Assembly (NCBI GenBank): GCA_024516035.1
Contig: CM044964.1
Location: 18,419,084 to 18,483,083 of the forward strand
Reading direction: 5' to 3'
Length of the DNA stretch: 64,000 bases
From: Bactericera cockerelli
Taxonomy: Eukaryota; Arthropoda; Insecta; Hemiptera; Triozidae
Shown piece by piece: positions 10,528 to 22,059 of this stretch. Made by a program: the position numbers and the translations under genes. The stretch's first letter is position 1. Each line of letters opens with the position of its first letter. The notes below the pieces were generated by a model. That model ran no database searches and had not been told where the DNA came from. It saw only the letters and a program-made list of their open reading frames with translations.

Positions 10528-10802
10528 CCATATCCATACTGCTTTTCCTCTTACTCGCTTTTCTTCAGGTCTGTATTATTGTCTTCTTTTTTCTTTACAA
10601 AACTTCTTCATTTCCGTCATACTATTCTTGGACCATTTTCTTCTTCCTCTCATATTTTAAGGAATACCATCCAAGAGCTATTATACAGCTTCAATAAGAT
10701 ATAAATGAAAATTTACTGCGTTCAATTCTCATATTAAAAATAGTAATTTGTTCTCAGTTTTACTGACGTACTTCTGTATTATCTTTCTAATATATTTTAC
10801 TC

Positions 10803-11060
10803 CAAAACATCACAGGGTTCATATACAATATACATGTCCATAAAGTCCCACCCCACCTCACCCTCCGTATCTCAAGAACGGCTGGAAATATAGGAAAACG
10901 CAAAAAACCGTATTCCTTATTTTTTGGGGTAAGTTTCAGCAAAATAAAAAAAATGTCTACACAGTCAGGTTGGGCACGGACCAACTTTAAATTATTAAAT
11001 AGAATGGTATGTATTGTGGCATATTTTTTTTAAAGATCTCATTGTTTCAAATTGCTACGT
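10803..11060 (+). repeat. isolated foldback arm related to the element at 13827-14714
   Basis: About 240 bp align with the left arm of the 888-bp foldback element further right: shared blocks include TAAAGTC(T/C)CACCCCACC, CCGTATCTC(G/A)AGAA(T/C)GGCTG, TAGAATGGTATGT and TTGTGGCATATTTTTTT. There is no matching inverted arm nearby, so this is a solo arm of a diverged relative. Confidence 0.75.
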
Positions 11061-11336
11061 AAGCTACGACAGTGCCCTGCTAATAATGTAAAGTAAAGTA
11101 CACCTATCAGATATAGGAACTTCTCTTGCAATTATAAGGATAAGTAGAAGGGACAGGACCTGAAGGGCAACATAAAAAGTCTGGAATGAGATTTTTATTC
11201 AAGGAGAGGAAAAACTAAATGCCCTTTATTCTGATTGTTGAGGTAAAAGATTCAGGTGCGATAATAGGGGTATTTTCTCAAATAAAAAAAGAGGTGCTTT
11301 GTTAACTATTTGCCTGCCATGGCACAACTAATTTTT

Positions 11337-11637
11337 TTTTTTTTAGATGAGTGTTTCACAGCCTTTTTTATTTAGTTGCTATGAAACAGGAGCTACTGTA
11401 GACCCTGGTGGTCTGTGTTGTAGCCTGCATATCCCGTAGTATGCCTCCCATCTGATGGGCGAGAAGTGACACAATACTTCCCATTTAGGTGCTGGGTCAA
11501 CACGAGCGCACCGGAAGGTATCCCTCACAAAGAACTGTAACCAAATTATGAATACAATTTTTTGTCTGCGCGGGGGTTCGAACCCGGGACCTTCCGCATA
11601 GCAAGCGAGTGCTTAACCACTGAGCTATTCGTGCGCG
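11337..11637 (-). repeat. SINE family C copy (tRNA-Gly-like head), near full length
   Basis: On the minus strand it starts with a tRNA-like head (GCGCGCACGAATAGCTCAGT... GGTTCGAACCCCCGCG on the right side) and runs into a conserved body with GTATCCCTCACAAAG, CGCTCGTGTTGACC, CGGGATATGCAGG and a tail (GGCTGTGAAACACTCATCT) followed by an A-run (T-run 11331-11343 on the plus strand). Other copies are at 21088-21377 (plus), 24437-24682 (minus, headless) and 45063-45200 (plus, truncated). Confidence 0.8.
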
Positions 11638-11867
11638 CATTGTGCCAATATAGTTTTCTGGGGGCTATGGCACAACTCAAGTTGTGCAGAAAGTTTTTAT
11701 GGTAGCAATATTGTCAGGATTCAGAGGCGGTTATAAAATCTAATTTAGGTCAAAGTATAAGGAAATCAGAATCAAATATGTTTATCCATTTGGCCGCTTT
11801 GTGTACACATTTTTGGCTTGGCCGGCTAGGCAACATGTCAATATTTGCTCTAGCAGCCAAAGAGTTA

Positions 11868-11940
11868 AGCTTTGGCATAATGGGACTACCTGTCTTGCAC
11901 TTACAGTCTATGTAAAGCACTTCAATTACATTAAAAATAG
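11868..11940 (+). repeat. SINE family F fragment
   Basis: The block GGCATAATGGGACTACCTG...CAGTCTATGTAAAGCACTTC matches 58445-58527 (plus) and, inverted, 22060-22115, 22245-22315 and 60800-60880. No tRNA-like head is attached to this copy. Confidence 0.6.
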
Positions 11941-13440
11941 AACCTGGATATAAGAACACGATTTCTATTTCAAATTTACCTCTGTGAAGAGTGTAAAGGG
12001 AAAATAAGAGAAATCTGGATATTAAAGAAAAAAACCCAGCTTATTACTATCTAAAGAAAATATAACAGCCTAGGTCGGTATATTTATACTTTTCAAACAT
12101 CCCTGTTCTCAAAGAAACATTTAGTCCTTCTGCCTAACCAAAAGAATCTGACTTTATAATTTCACCCTTATCTGAGCACCAGGCCAAGCTCAAGCAAGCA
12201 CGGCAGTATTTCTTTTTCTTTTAAAAAGTCCCTAGATAAATTCAAATGACCCTTCGCTCAAACTTTCGACTTCTGGTTCAACTTTCCTGAGGTTTTCTTT
12301 CAACTATCTTGAACTTTCTCAGAAGTCAAGACCAAAAGAAATGAAAATGATAAGAGTTGCCGAAACTTATTATAACAAAGTAGAAATCCTGAGCTTTCCA
12401 TTAAAAGTTTTAAAGGGAGAAAGATGAAGACAACAGCAGTTGCTATTACTCGATTAAAATAATTGCATTTAGATGACAGTTTGAAGTAAAAGTAATAAAA
12501 GGTACCTAGGTAAAATAATTCTCATCAAAAGAAATTTAGCTGTAGGAAAATAAGCATAAGCATATTACCTGCTTGAAGTAGCACGTTTTTAGTGCATTCA
12601 ATCTTCAAATTTATAAAAAAAAAAACAATTTGGATATTTACATAAATATTTCATGAGTATCAAAAATTTAGATAATACCTATTTTCATCTAAATTTCTAA
12701 AGAAAATATAACACTTTTTTTAAGACGCACAACAGGAAATCAACCCTTAAATCACTTTTTTGTGTTTATTCCCTGCCCTAATGTTCTCAGCGGTCCTCAA
12801 TTTTAGGGATAAGTTTTTACGGAAATCGTTTTAAATATAGGTTTCAAGATTATTCCTCAAGTTTCTAGAAAATTTGAGAGTGCAAGTGCTCTCTGGAATG
12901 AGGAAATGGTGGCTTGTTTGATTGTATTATCTCTCACACTAAAATATACTTATCATCCCCGCGGAATACTTACACATCCCAGTCCGCCAAGTTTAACCCT
13001 TCACACCCCCACCACCACTTTAAGTTTAACCCTTCACACCCCCACCTCCACTTTGTTGCAGATTTGTTTCTCTTTTGCTTTGGAGGAGTTGATACGAAAC
13101 TTTTATAATATAACAACAGTACGGAGCTCTCTAACTTTATCTCTCACGTTCTCGAGTTATGTTATTGGATTTGAGGCGTGCGGGGGAGTGCTGGGTGGTG
13201 ATATAAGGGATGGGAGGAGATATAAGGAGTGGGAGGAGATATGAGGAGTGGGAGGAGATATAAGGAGTGGGAGGACATATAAGGGGTGGGAGGACATTAA
13301 AGGGGTGGGAGGAGATATAAGGGCTTGGAGGAGATATAAGAATGAGAACTAGATAGGGGGGGGGGAGAAAGAGAGGGAAAGACAGAAAGAGAGAAGAGCT
13401 GTGAGAGAGATAAATAGAGAAGTACAGAGAGGGATAGAGT
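11940..13440. other. non-coding; minisatellite and purine-rich patches
   Basis: No gene is visible. At 12990-13050 a ~33-bp unit (AAGTTTAACCCTTCACACCC) is duplicated. At 13195-13340 a ~20-bp unit (GGGAGGAGATATAAGG) is repeated about seven times, grading into GA-rich sequence to 13440. Short open frames here are products of these repeats. Confidence 0.6.
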
Positions 13441-13826
13441 TTTACATATTTGAAACAGCACCTTTCATGCTACACAGTAAGCATCAGGTAGTTAATAAAT
13501 AATTAACAAAGGAAACATTACATTCAACAAAATATTTGATACAATCGACTGAAATTTCGCCCCAAAGGCATTGAACTTTAAAAATATTAAAGCTTTTCAA
13601 TGTGCCCTTTTCTTACTCGTTGTACCTACTTTGAATAAGAATGAATGAGAGTTCATCTCAGGTAGTACATTTTACACAGTTTTAATTATAAGATTCACTA
13701 GAGGGCATGGTACCTTAACAAAGATGCTTCGATACTTTGACTGAAATTCAAGTTAAAGGCATAGAACCTTGAAAATATCATTGATCTTCAATATCCCTTT
13801 TCCTTACTAATTGTTCCAATAAGATA

Positions 13827-14714
13827 TACAGGGTGAGCATAAAGTCTCACCCCACCCCCCGTATCTCGAGAATGGCTGAAAATACAAGAATACGCAAAAA
13901 CACGTATCCCTTCGATTTTAGAGGGATTAACTTTCAGCCAAAAAAATTTTGCCTACACGGCCCCAGTCAGGCTGGGCATGGACCAACTTAAAAATCTTAA
14001 ATAGAATGGTATGTCTTGTGGCATATTTTTTTAAAGGTGTCATAGAGAGAAGTTCATTACAACAAATTTCAGTGAGCTACGACTTACTGTTCTTGAGATA
14101 CAGGGTCGGACGTCCTGCGTAATATCCTTATATTTTGACCTATAACTCGTTAACCGTAAATTATAGAAAAATGAAATTGGTTGATAATAACTCCTTATGA
14201 CAAGCCCTGTCGAAAAAGTTATAACTCGGCATACTCTGTTGATGTTAGTTTCTGGTCGGTTTCGTCAGCCAGCCGGACGAACAGTCCGAAAAATTTTAAC
14301 GAAAAAACAAATCAAGTTTTAATTTGTTCGAAAGTTCTTGCCATAAGGAGTTATTAGCAACAAATTTCATTTTTCTAGAATTTACGGTCAACGAGTTATA
14401 GGTCAAAATATATGGATATTACGCAGGACGTCCGACCCTGTATCTCGAGAACGGTAAGTCGTAGCTCACTGAAATTTGTTGTAATGAACTTTTATCTTTG
14501 AGACCTTTAAAACGATATGCCACAAGACATACCATTTTATTGAAGATTTTAAAGTTGATCCATGCCCGGCCTGACTGGGGCCGTGTAGGCAAATTTTTTT
14601 TGACTGAAAATTAATCCCCTTAAAATAGAAGGGATATATGTTTTTGCGTTTTCTTGTATTTTCAGACATTCTCGAGATACGGGGGGTGGGGTGAGACTTT
14701 ATGCTCACCCTGTA
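13827..14714. mobile_element. 888-bp foldback element with ~372-bp arms and TA duplication
   Basis: Ends are TACAGGGTGAGCATAAAGTC at 13827 and its complement ending at 14714, flanked by TA (13825-13826 and 14715-14716). The arms (13827-14198 and 14342-14714) are almost perfect inverted copies around a ~143-bp spacer. There is no transposase frame. TA target duplication and the CAGGGTG end fit a non-autonomous Tc1/mariner element; the very long arms are unusual for ordinary MITEs. Confidence 0.88.
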
Positions 14715-14719
14715 TATAT

Positions 14720-14990
14720 GAAAAGTGGCAGAGTGAGTTAGCGCGCTAGGCATTGCACGCATGGTAACCTGGGTTCGATTCCCAGCGGGGCAGGAATTTT
14801 TCTGCTCTGTACTTGGATGTTCGGGGTCCACTCATACCTCGTGAGGAAAAATGAGTAGTTACTTGTATGAGTAACGACCAGTGGCGGCATTACCAGAGTA
14901 AAAAGAAATTAATGTAATAGAATTCGAAAAGTACAGGAGGCTCTTAGTAATTCTGCGCTACCCACAAAAATTGTGAAGAGGCCTTGTGCT
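14720..14990 (+). repeat. SINE family B copy (tRNA-like head)
   Basis: The head has box-A-like GAGTTAGCGCGCTAGG and box-B GGTTCGATTCCC; the body has TTCTGCTCTGTACTTGGATG, CTCATACCTCGTGAGGAAAA and GACCAGTGGC, and the tail CTGCGCTACCCACAAAAATTGTG. A second copy is at 57405-57690. It begins only ~5 bp after the foldback element's right end. Confidence 0.8.
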
Positions 14991-16078
14991 TCACCACAAA
15001 TAAAATCATACATATATATTACAGTTTATTTAAAATACAAACGATGCTGCCTAACTTTTGTCAGGTTGCTAAAACACAGCATAATCATCAATACGACCGT
15101 ACATTTTTTTTCTCAATACTTATATTCTTCTATAGCTTTCTTCTATTTAGTTGATTTTCTTCTTTCTTTCTATGCTTTGTAAATATGGTAATGGATTATT
15201 TTTGAACTGTCAGATATTATTGTTTGGGATATTTCCTTCAAAATTGAACAGTCGATATAGAATGTTTGAAATAATTTGACAACATTCTTGGAAATAACTC
15301 CTCTACTGCCAAACCATAATCCAATTACTTGAAAATTTCTTTCTCCATATGATTGTTTAATGTACCTACACATAAATTTTTTATTCATCTTATTAAAGTA
15401 GGTACTTTTACAGAGCTAAATAAAAATTCTCAAAGGGTCATGGAACCTTAACAAGAATTGTTTGATACTTTTACTGAAATTCGATTTAAAGGCATAGTCC
15501 TTGGAAATATCATTGATCTTCAACATGCCTTTTCCTTACTCATTTTAATACAGTAATACCAATAAGATTTATTCGAAGAGTTCATCCTATCAAAATATCA
15601 GGCAATTTTACACAGCTAAATATAGAATCCCCTAAGGGGTTATGGAACAAGAATGGTTTGATATTTGACTGAAATTCAAGTTAAAGGGCGTAAACCTTGA
15701 AATTTTTAATGCTCCTTCTTCGCTCTATGCTGTCTTGCTGTAGGCATAACGCATCAAAGTTATTCCTACGCACATTGGCACATAATATGTATAAAGGAAA
15801 AATATCAAAGAATAATTCCGTCCGTAAAAAAATAGTCCTATGTTACTTTTATTTATGTACTCAATTAGTCTTTTATTAATATCAGAGCTTTTTTTTCTAA
15901 CATTATTTTACTTGCACTTGATTTCATTAGCTTTTTTCCTTTTAGGCGCTTTAACTCTGCTGGAGCAGGTCGTTCGCGCTGAGTATTTTTTTAACCTACT
16001 TGGTTTATGTTTTATTTTGTAGTTTTATGTTTATTTTTTATTTTAAGTTTTTTTGTAAGGCCAATTCTTATAAAATGA

Positions 16079-16440
16079 GTTACATACGGACATACCGTAG
16101 TTATACTACTAGTACGCCAGACGAGATACGAGGAGGTAGTGCTTACACGTCTTAGAATTGGTCACACAAGACTGACTCACTCTTTTATCTTTACCAAGAC
16201 CCCTCCTCCTGTATGTACCTGTGGCGATCCCCTGTCTGTTCGTCACATCATAAACGAATGTCATACTTACAATTCAAACCGCCAAACATATGACCCAAAA
16301 CCATCTCTACTGAACTCTACCAGTGAAGTGGACTCTCTTATGACTTTTTTATCAACCTCCTTCACCTCATGTAAACCTTGAGAGGATCGGCACGAACGGC
16401 CATACAATAAATGGTTAGAGTGCCTAATAATAATAAATAT
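16079..16440 (+). mobile_element. 5'-truncated LINE, C-terminal remnant with (AAT)n tail
   Basis: The fragment encodes only the end of a non-LTR ORF2 and finishes in AATAATAATAAAT-type simple sequence near 16425-16440, the signature of 5'-truncated insertion by target-primed reverse transcription. Confidence 0.8.
16112..16381 (+). pseudogene. LINE ORF2 C-terminus with zinc-knuckle-like CxC...H...C motif
   Basis: The frame includes LTRLRIGHTRLTHSFIF and CTCGDPLSVRHIINEC, giving the CxC-x7-H-x4-C array that ends ORF2 of Jockey/I-type LINEs downstream of an RNase H or linker region. The frame then continues to a stop at 16381. Only ~90 residues of an expected >900-residue ORF2 survive. Role in the intact element: nucleic-acid binding during retrotransposition (family knowledge). 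Confidence 0.85.
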
Positions 16441-16923
16441 CTTTGTAATTTATTGTAATTCGAAGCCTTTATTTATCATGCTCAATAAATTTAAAATGAT
16501 ATGCTGAATATAGGAAACATTGAAAACAAAATCAATGTTATTCATAGCAGGTAAGATTGGATAAGATTATTACATCTTAGTAAGTTTACCTACTTACTTT
16601 TGGTAAGTCTACTAAAGTAAACCTACTAGACCTGTGACCCAAACGATATCAAAAAAAAACCTACTAAAACTCTAAATTTATTTTCAAAAGTTTGTTTTGT
16701 TTTGTATTGTTTTGTTTTTTGTTTTTTTTTTTTTAACACTCTGTAAGTACTTATGTGTGTGGTGTGGACCCACCTTAACAATAAAATGTACAAAGGCAAG
16801 GAAAAACTATACAGCAATGAATGAAATGAAAACAAACTTTCTGTTTGAGGTTATTTTTCTCATTTTTCATGAAACTTTAAATTGTAAATGCTACGTGGGG
16901 TTTAGAGAGAATTGAGAAAAATA

Positions 16924-17477
16924 CGGGGTGTTCATGTTTTTGTTGAAATTTTGAGAATCAATAAATTCTAGGGGACTCTCTAAGACTAAAATAATCTCAG
17001 ATCATTTTTCGAAAAATGCCGCCGAACGAAGATATGGACACAATAATAACTCAGTTTTGAATGCAAATAGGTACAAAATGTTAGGTATTTAGTTATATTT
17101 GCACTATGGGTGCCTTAAACTTGCCATATTTTTAATTGATTAACAATCTCCTTATGATTAAATGTATTTACGAAGATGAAAAGTATTTGTTAAATAAAGA
17201 AAAATCTTTTGAAAGTAAAAAAAAAAGAAAAAAAAAAAAATGTTTACTTTGGAAAATTTACTGAATACGAATTATACACAAAGACATGAGAACCATTATC
17301 ACTTCTTTTCATCAAGTTCGAGTGTGTTGTTCAAGTGAATCTTTTTTCTTTCTTTTTTTCAAGTGAATCTTTTTTTCATATTTTGAAAAATTACGAAAGA
17401 TTATTTTATATTTTAGACTTAGAATGTCTCTTGGAGTTGATTCTGAAAATTTCTAAAAACAAAACTTGGACACCTTG
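16924..17477. mobile_element. ~554-bp MITE with imperfect ~100-bp inverted ends
   Basis: Left end CGGGGTGTTCATGTTTTTG and right end CAAAACTTGGACACCTTG are inverted matches flanked by TA (16922-16923, 17478-17479). Similarity continues inward with AAATTTT-GA-AATCAA and CT(C/A)TAAG(A/T)CTAAAATA-TAATCT blocks. There is no coding content. It is probably a non-autonomous Tc1/mariner relative. Confidence 0.6.
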
Positions 17478-17479
17478 TA

Positions 17480-19286
17480 GAGAAGAACTTTGAGGGGGCT
17501 TTCAAGACTTTTCGGAGATTCTTTTGTACTTTGTGTGTGATTCAAGTAACTTGTTAGTTATTTAGTTAATACTGAAGTTCACACACGTAACACTGGGTGA
17601 GGAGTCGCTGTACCGTGATGTAAAGAGAAGGTCTCAAGAAGGGATGTTAGGTCGTCAACCCGTCATCACCTCTTCATAGTTTCTGGTTTTCGATTTTATC
17701 CTGAATCTATACTTAGGTATACCTAAAGGCGAAAGTTAACATTCACTCACTCATTCATCTCGATTTATCAGCACTGGTATGTCCTATTAATCATATAAAA
17801 GTATAAGAACTTCACTAGCCAAAGAGTGATATAATGTAAAATCAACAACAACGTATCTGTGTGTATGTTTTCTTTGTATTAATATTATGTGACCTGGTTG
17901 CAGGGTTTTCACTGAAACCCTTACAATTAACACTGCGACCTTTGTAAATTACTACACATAAATTTCAGAACAAAACAGTGTGCAGTAGTCAAGGACATGG
18001 TTCTGTAACTATACAACATTGTTCTTTCAAGAGTATAGTTTTGTTGTGTCGCTATTTTTACTTTCCTTATCCTATAATAAGGAAAGTATTGTATTCGTCG
18101 AAAATTTGACCTACCCAGCTTTTCACATTTCTGGACGAATCATAGCCTCAGGATACCAAAAAAGTTGTTTTCAGCCATTGGTCCGTGAGTCTGTCTGTGT
18201 GTGTGTCTGTGTGTGTGTCTGTGTGTGAACAGGATATCTGAAGAACGGTAAGAGCTAGAGACTTGAAATTTGGTATGGAAACTAATTTTATACACCAAAC
18301 GAACCACAAAACTTTTGGTTGAAATCGGCCGCATTCTACGGCCGCAGAGCCGCACATATTAGCCGCAAGCGCCGCTTCTTTGAATTGGTTACAGATACAA
18401 AAAAAGTTGAAGAACAACATTTTCTTATATGAAAAAAATAATAGGGGTCTCTTCCTATCATTTTTTTGATATCTTGAACTTTTTGGACCTCGGCCTCAAT
18501 TTACCGGTATTTACCGGGGACCCGCTTTGACTAACTTTTTTATTATTCATCCTAGATGGGAGTTGTGACATATCAAATTCAATGACTTTGAAGTGCTGAT
18601 TACGAATTTGGGATTGCTTTTTAGCTACCTGTTATCATTGAGTCACCAGTGGCGTAATTCGACTCATTTTTGGGGGATAAGGAAAGTCGTGTGATGTTTA
18701 CACCAGATTTTTTTGGGTTAAATTCTCAAAATACCAAATCGAAGTTTGCTCAAGGGTGTAGTGTTGTAATGAGGCAATTATTTTGTTTGAACTATCAAGA
18801 AACTAATTAGGTGAAAAATAATTCCTTCAAACATAGAAAATTGACGTTTTTGATATCAGTTCTTTTTTTATCATTCCAACACTTGACGACTATTTTTACC
18901 CCAAGTGTTTTTTTGGGGGGATAACTTTAACTTTAATTCATCATATTTTTTAGCATCGACCATGCCAAACGAAACAGAAAATGGTAGAACAAAGTTACAA
19001 ACAACAGGCATCTAGCAAAAATTCATAGACCCACAATTCTGCTACGGAAGACGGGAAGAAGTATGATTTTATGACCAATCTTATTTATAATATTAATCTA
19101 TTTACATACGGATAACGTTAATGCTAGTTAACGGATATAAACTCGAAAAAAAAACTCGTTAATCCACAGATCTGCCAACACGTTTTAAACGCATATACAC
19201 AAATTATACTCGCGTACATTTTATGATTGAATAGAAGATACCTAATAGAATCATCACATGGTATAAGTAATAATTATAATAATAAT
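17480..19286 (+). other. non-coding, with a dispersed repeat at about 18060-18700
   Basis: No gene was recognised. From about 18060 to 18700 the sequence opens with CCTATAATAAGGAAAGTATT and closes near GGGATAAGGAAAGTCGTGTG, carries (GTGTCT)n microsatellite sequence at 18190-18230 and has a related start at 20765. It resembles a dispersed insect repeat rather than a gene; frames inside it translate the GT microsatellite. Confidence 0.5.
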
Positions 19287-19470
19287 AATAACACTCTTTA
19301 GTGGAAGATTAATGCTCAAAGCATTTTCTACCACCTAACCCTCAGATTCTTATTATTATGTGGTCACAAACTCAAATTAATGAGGTAAAATTCATGCACT
19401 GGGTGGGATTCGAACCAACGGATCCCTACGCTATCTGGATTACCAGACTAGCGCGTTAAATACTTTTCTA
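19287..19470 (-). repeat. SINE family D copy
   Basis: Read on the minus strand, a tRNA-like head (box-B GGTTCGAATCCCACCCAGTG side at 19400-19420) is followed by TTAATTTGAGTTTGTGACCA and a tail GAGCATTAATCTTCCACTAA. Other copies are at 41385-41572, 41922-42115, 46553-46752 (all minus), with partials at 52887-52980 and 55658-55700 (minus) and 54645-54725 (plus). Confidence 0.75.
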
Positions 19471-19544
19471 CCATTGCACGGCTTTGTGTGGAAGATTATT
19501 CCTTGTGTTTAAGAATTTATTGTCATTTTAATTCCCGATTATAA

Positions 19545-19660
19545 CGAGAGTTTTACTCTCCATCAGTCGCTGGGATCGTACCAGCTATAACCATAATATT
19601 CTCACCCAGTCTGAGTACGACCGGAAATGTAAACCTCAACGTGTTTGGAGGTCATATTCC
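19545..19660 (-). repeat. degenerate fragment of core-SINE family G
   Basis: The block TCACCCAGTCTGAGTACGAC with CCGGAAATGTAAACCTCAACG is a diverged inverted copy of the core found at 44214-44580 and 52280-52480. Confidence 0.45.
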
Positions 19661-20267
19661 TTCTCCCTAGGCTATACTCACACAAGGAATAATCTAGGTG
19701 GGTGGTTGAAGCTACTTAGTTTCCAATTAGGGGAATTTTCACACATTTTTTGCCTATCTGCAATAAAACCAAAATTGTCCCTTATACATCAGCATCAGCA
19801 CGTTGAAAATATATTTTGTTTTGGTAATATTTGCAGGAATAATGAATTTATGGAATACTACAAGAATATAATATGGAAACTTCATATTTTTGTTTTGGAA
19901 AATTCTTTTTATCATACTCGTATTAGTAGGGGTGATATTAGATATTTTGAATAGTTGTAGATTTTTTTTTTTTTTTTTTTTTAGGTAGCTGTGCCCCGGA
20001 ACCGCTTTCGCATTACTTCAGTTCATTTTGCCTTTACATCCATTCCATTTTATTAATTTTATGTAAAGTACAGTAAATTTCAATATTCTCAGATTATTTG
20101 CATTGCTCCTCTAAATTATTTGAGGTCATTTGAGAAGGGAATTTCACCACTCTTTAATGAAAAGAATAGGAAAAAAAAAAAAAAAAAAAAAAAATCGAAG
20201 AAAAAGCAAGAAGAAAAAGAAAACAATTGAACCTAGATTCTATAGGTCATTATTTTCACCCATCATA

Positions 20268-20402
20268 GGTTGGGCTAAAAATACCTAACGTCACAAGGGG
20301 TTCAAATGTGAGACATCACCCCCCAAGTTCTAACCTCACTGGAAGTTGTTTATCTTCAGTGATCTGACGAGATCTGATGTATTCAACCTGCCATCGACGT
20401 AA
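20268..20402 (-). repeat. degenerate 5S rRNA-derived SINE
   Basis: On the minus strand a 5S-like head is still visible (ACGTCGATGGCAGGTTGAAT, then a block like CACTGAAGATAAACAACTTCC and AGGTTAGAACTTGGGGGGTG). It is more diverged than the copies at 35915 or 63822. Confidence 0.55.
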
Positions 20403-20764
20403 GGTGAAATTATTCCAAAATAGTTGTACATATTACTCATGAAAAATTCAAACATAAAATTAGTAAAAAAAAGTTTATCTAAAAATTAATTATCCTGGAA
20501 ATTCAGGAAGCATTCTTTCCTTTTTTATGTAAAAAATAGAACAGGAAACTTTATGGCGGTTTGCAAAAGGAAAATATTTAATGAAAATGTAGAAAACATA
20601 AAACCGCCACCACCCACACTCATTTCTATCTCACTAAAAATGTTAAAAAAAAAAAAAATTACTTTTTTTTACATTTGTAACAATTATCTAATTGTAAATT
20701 GTACCACGCATACATCGTAAAGTAACAATCGCAAGCAAGAACCTATTAATATAATAGTTCAATT

Positions 20765-21010
20765 TTTCATTTCCTTATCCGGTAGATTGAAAAGTAATGG
20801 AACCATTCAAGATTTTCGATCGTCAGTTTTCAATGCAAAAGCATGCATGTTTTAGGGTCCCCAGAGCCTAAATCCAAAGTTTCAGCCATTGGTGTGTGTC
20901 CGTGTGTCTGTGATCTTACATAGAAATATGTGGTTAAGGACGAGCCAACTTTGAAATAAAGTTGGCTGGAGACCATCACTCACCCCTCCAGCTGTAGCCA
21001 AGCTCGCTAC
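20765..21010 (+). repeat. dispersed repeat fragment (family I)
   Basis: The block with AGCCATTGGTGTGTGTCCG, AGAAATATGTGGTTAAGGAC, GAGCCAACTTTG and GGAGACCATCACTCACCCCT recurs inverted at 33400-33580 and as a short piece at 59335-59400. There is no open frame. Class unknown. Confidence 0.55.
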
Positions 21011-21087
21011 AATAACAACAACAACAACAAAATATATAGTGAATTTGAACGAAATAACCTATCATAGTTTAGAATTAACCTAAAAAA

Positions 21088-21377
21088 GCGCGCGATTAGC
21101 TCAGTGGTTAACCATTCGCTTGCCATGCGGAAGGTCCCGGGTTCGATCACCCGTGCCAACAAAAATTTATATTCTTAATTTGGTTACAATTGTCTGTAAG
21201 GGATACCTTCCGTTGCGCTCGTGTTGACCCAGCATCTAATTGTTAAGTCACTTCTCGCCCATCAGAGGGGAGGCATACTACGGGATGGGTAGGCTACAAC
21301 ACAGACCACAAGCGTCTACAGTAGCTCCTGTTTCATGGCTATACGAAATAAAAACGGCTGTGAAACACTCGTCTTTT
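21088..21377 (+). repeat. SINE family C copy, best preserved
   Basis: The tRNA-like head has GATTAGCTCAGTGGTTAACC (box A) and GGTTCGATCACC (box B). Its anticodon arm TTCGC-TTGCCAT-GCGGA reads GCC, pointing to a tRNA-Gly origin. The body contains CCTTCCGTTGCGCTCGTGTT and GGCATACTACGGGATGG; the tail is GGCTGTGAAACACTCGTC followed by T/A-rich sequence. The acceptor stem does not close, so it is not a functional tRNA gene. Confidence 0.85.
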
Positions 21378-21399
21378 TTAAATAAAATAGAGTGCGTAG

Positions 21400-21455
21400 T
21401 GTGAAGGTTGAAAGGGAGATTTGGGGATTATGAGAGTGGATAGTGGTTTCTAGAA
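21400..21455 (+). repeat. half of the hairpin element found complete at 31236-31402
   Basis: GTTGAAAGGGAGATTTGGGG followed by ATTATGAGAGTGGATAGTGG matches the right arm of the hairpin at 31340-31402 with few differences. No left arm is present here. Confidence 0.6.
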
Positions 21456-22059
21456 CAAGGGTGTGATGATATCCGTGTTTATGTAGTACAACTTCTCTCT
21501 TTCCTTTTTTAACTATTAATTTTAATAAGATTGACTTACCCATCCATGTGATGAAGAATCCTTTCTATTTTCAGGTCCCAATTGATCCTCGAAAAACAAA
21601 CTCTGTTTTCACGGTCAACAAAATTTGGACAGCTTCCGATAATCTTAATCTTGAAAAAGTACTTCAAACTAGTACACGCACAATTCTTTCTCGATAAATC
21701 GGAAAAAAGGAGTACGGACAAAGATTGTTCGGCTGATTAGAGAGTAAGCAATGGAAAAGCAGTTTTTATTTGGCCTCGGGGTATTTTCTCATATTGTACC
21801 TATAATATCTTTATTGCCATCTATTTTACCCTTTTTCTTTTACAGATTTTTTGCAGCCTTAATATACTATTAAAATTTGTCTCTATTAGGTATTCTTAAT
21901 ATAAGGGGTCGGTAGGGGATGCTAAACAGGCACGGTAAGAGCCAGGGCAGGCCAAAAGACAATAACACTCATCGTGAGCGCCCTTTTTTTCGTCGGCTCT
22001 GAGATACGAACCTGGGTTCTTCCGCATGGCAACCGAATATCTACGTTACCACTGAGCTA

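Larger units (their letters stand above)
3325..10545 (-). mobile_element. decayed Jockey/CR1-like non-LTR retrotransposon (LINE), split by a DNA transposon
   Basis: On the minus strand, reading from about 10545 down to 3325, fragments appear in LINE order: apurinic endonuclease domain, linker, reverse transcriptase, C-terminal domain, then a poly-A tail (seen on the plus strand as T-run 3325-3353). The reverse transcriptase is interrupted by the DNA transposon at 4507-8824. Removing that insert and one copy of its 8-bp target duplication restores a continuous reading across RT motif A. Frameshifts near 9835, 4430 and 3750 show the copy is dead. The 5' part upstream of the endonuclease appears truncated near 10545. 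The clade (Jockey versus CR1) is inferred only from motif style. Confidence 0.85.
13470..15720 (+). repeat. degenerate ~190-200-bp tandem repeat interrupted by later insertions
   Basis: Units at about 13470-13640, 13640-13824, 15395-15590 and 15590-15720 share GGCATGG-ACCTTAACAA, TGAAATTCAAGTTAAAGGC, CTTGAAAATATCATTGATC and a CCTTTTCCTTACT block. The foldback element (13827-14714) and a SINE (14720-14990) separate the second unit from the third, so the array predates both. Confidence 0.65.

Noticed and set aside
14466..14831. 121-residue minus-strand frame
   Set aside because: It spans the foldback arm and the head of SINE B; a similar frame recurs at 57315-57521 only because the SINE is repeated.
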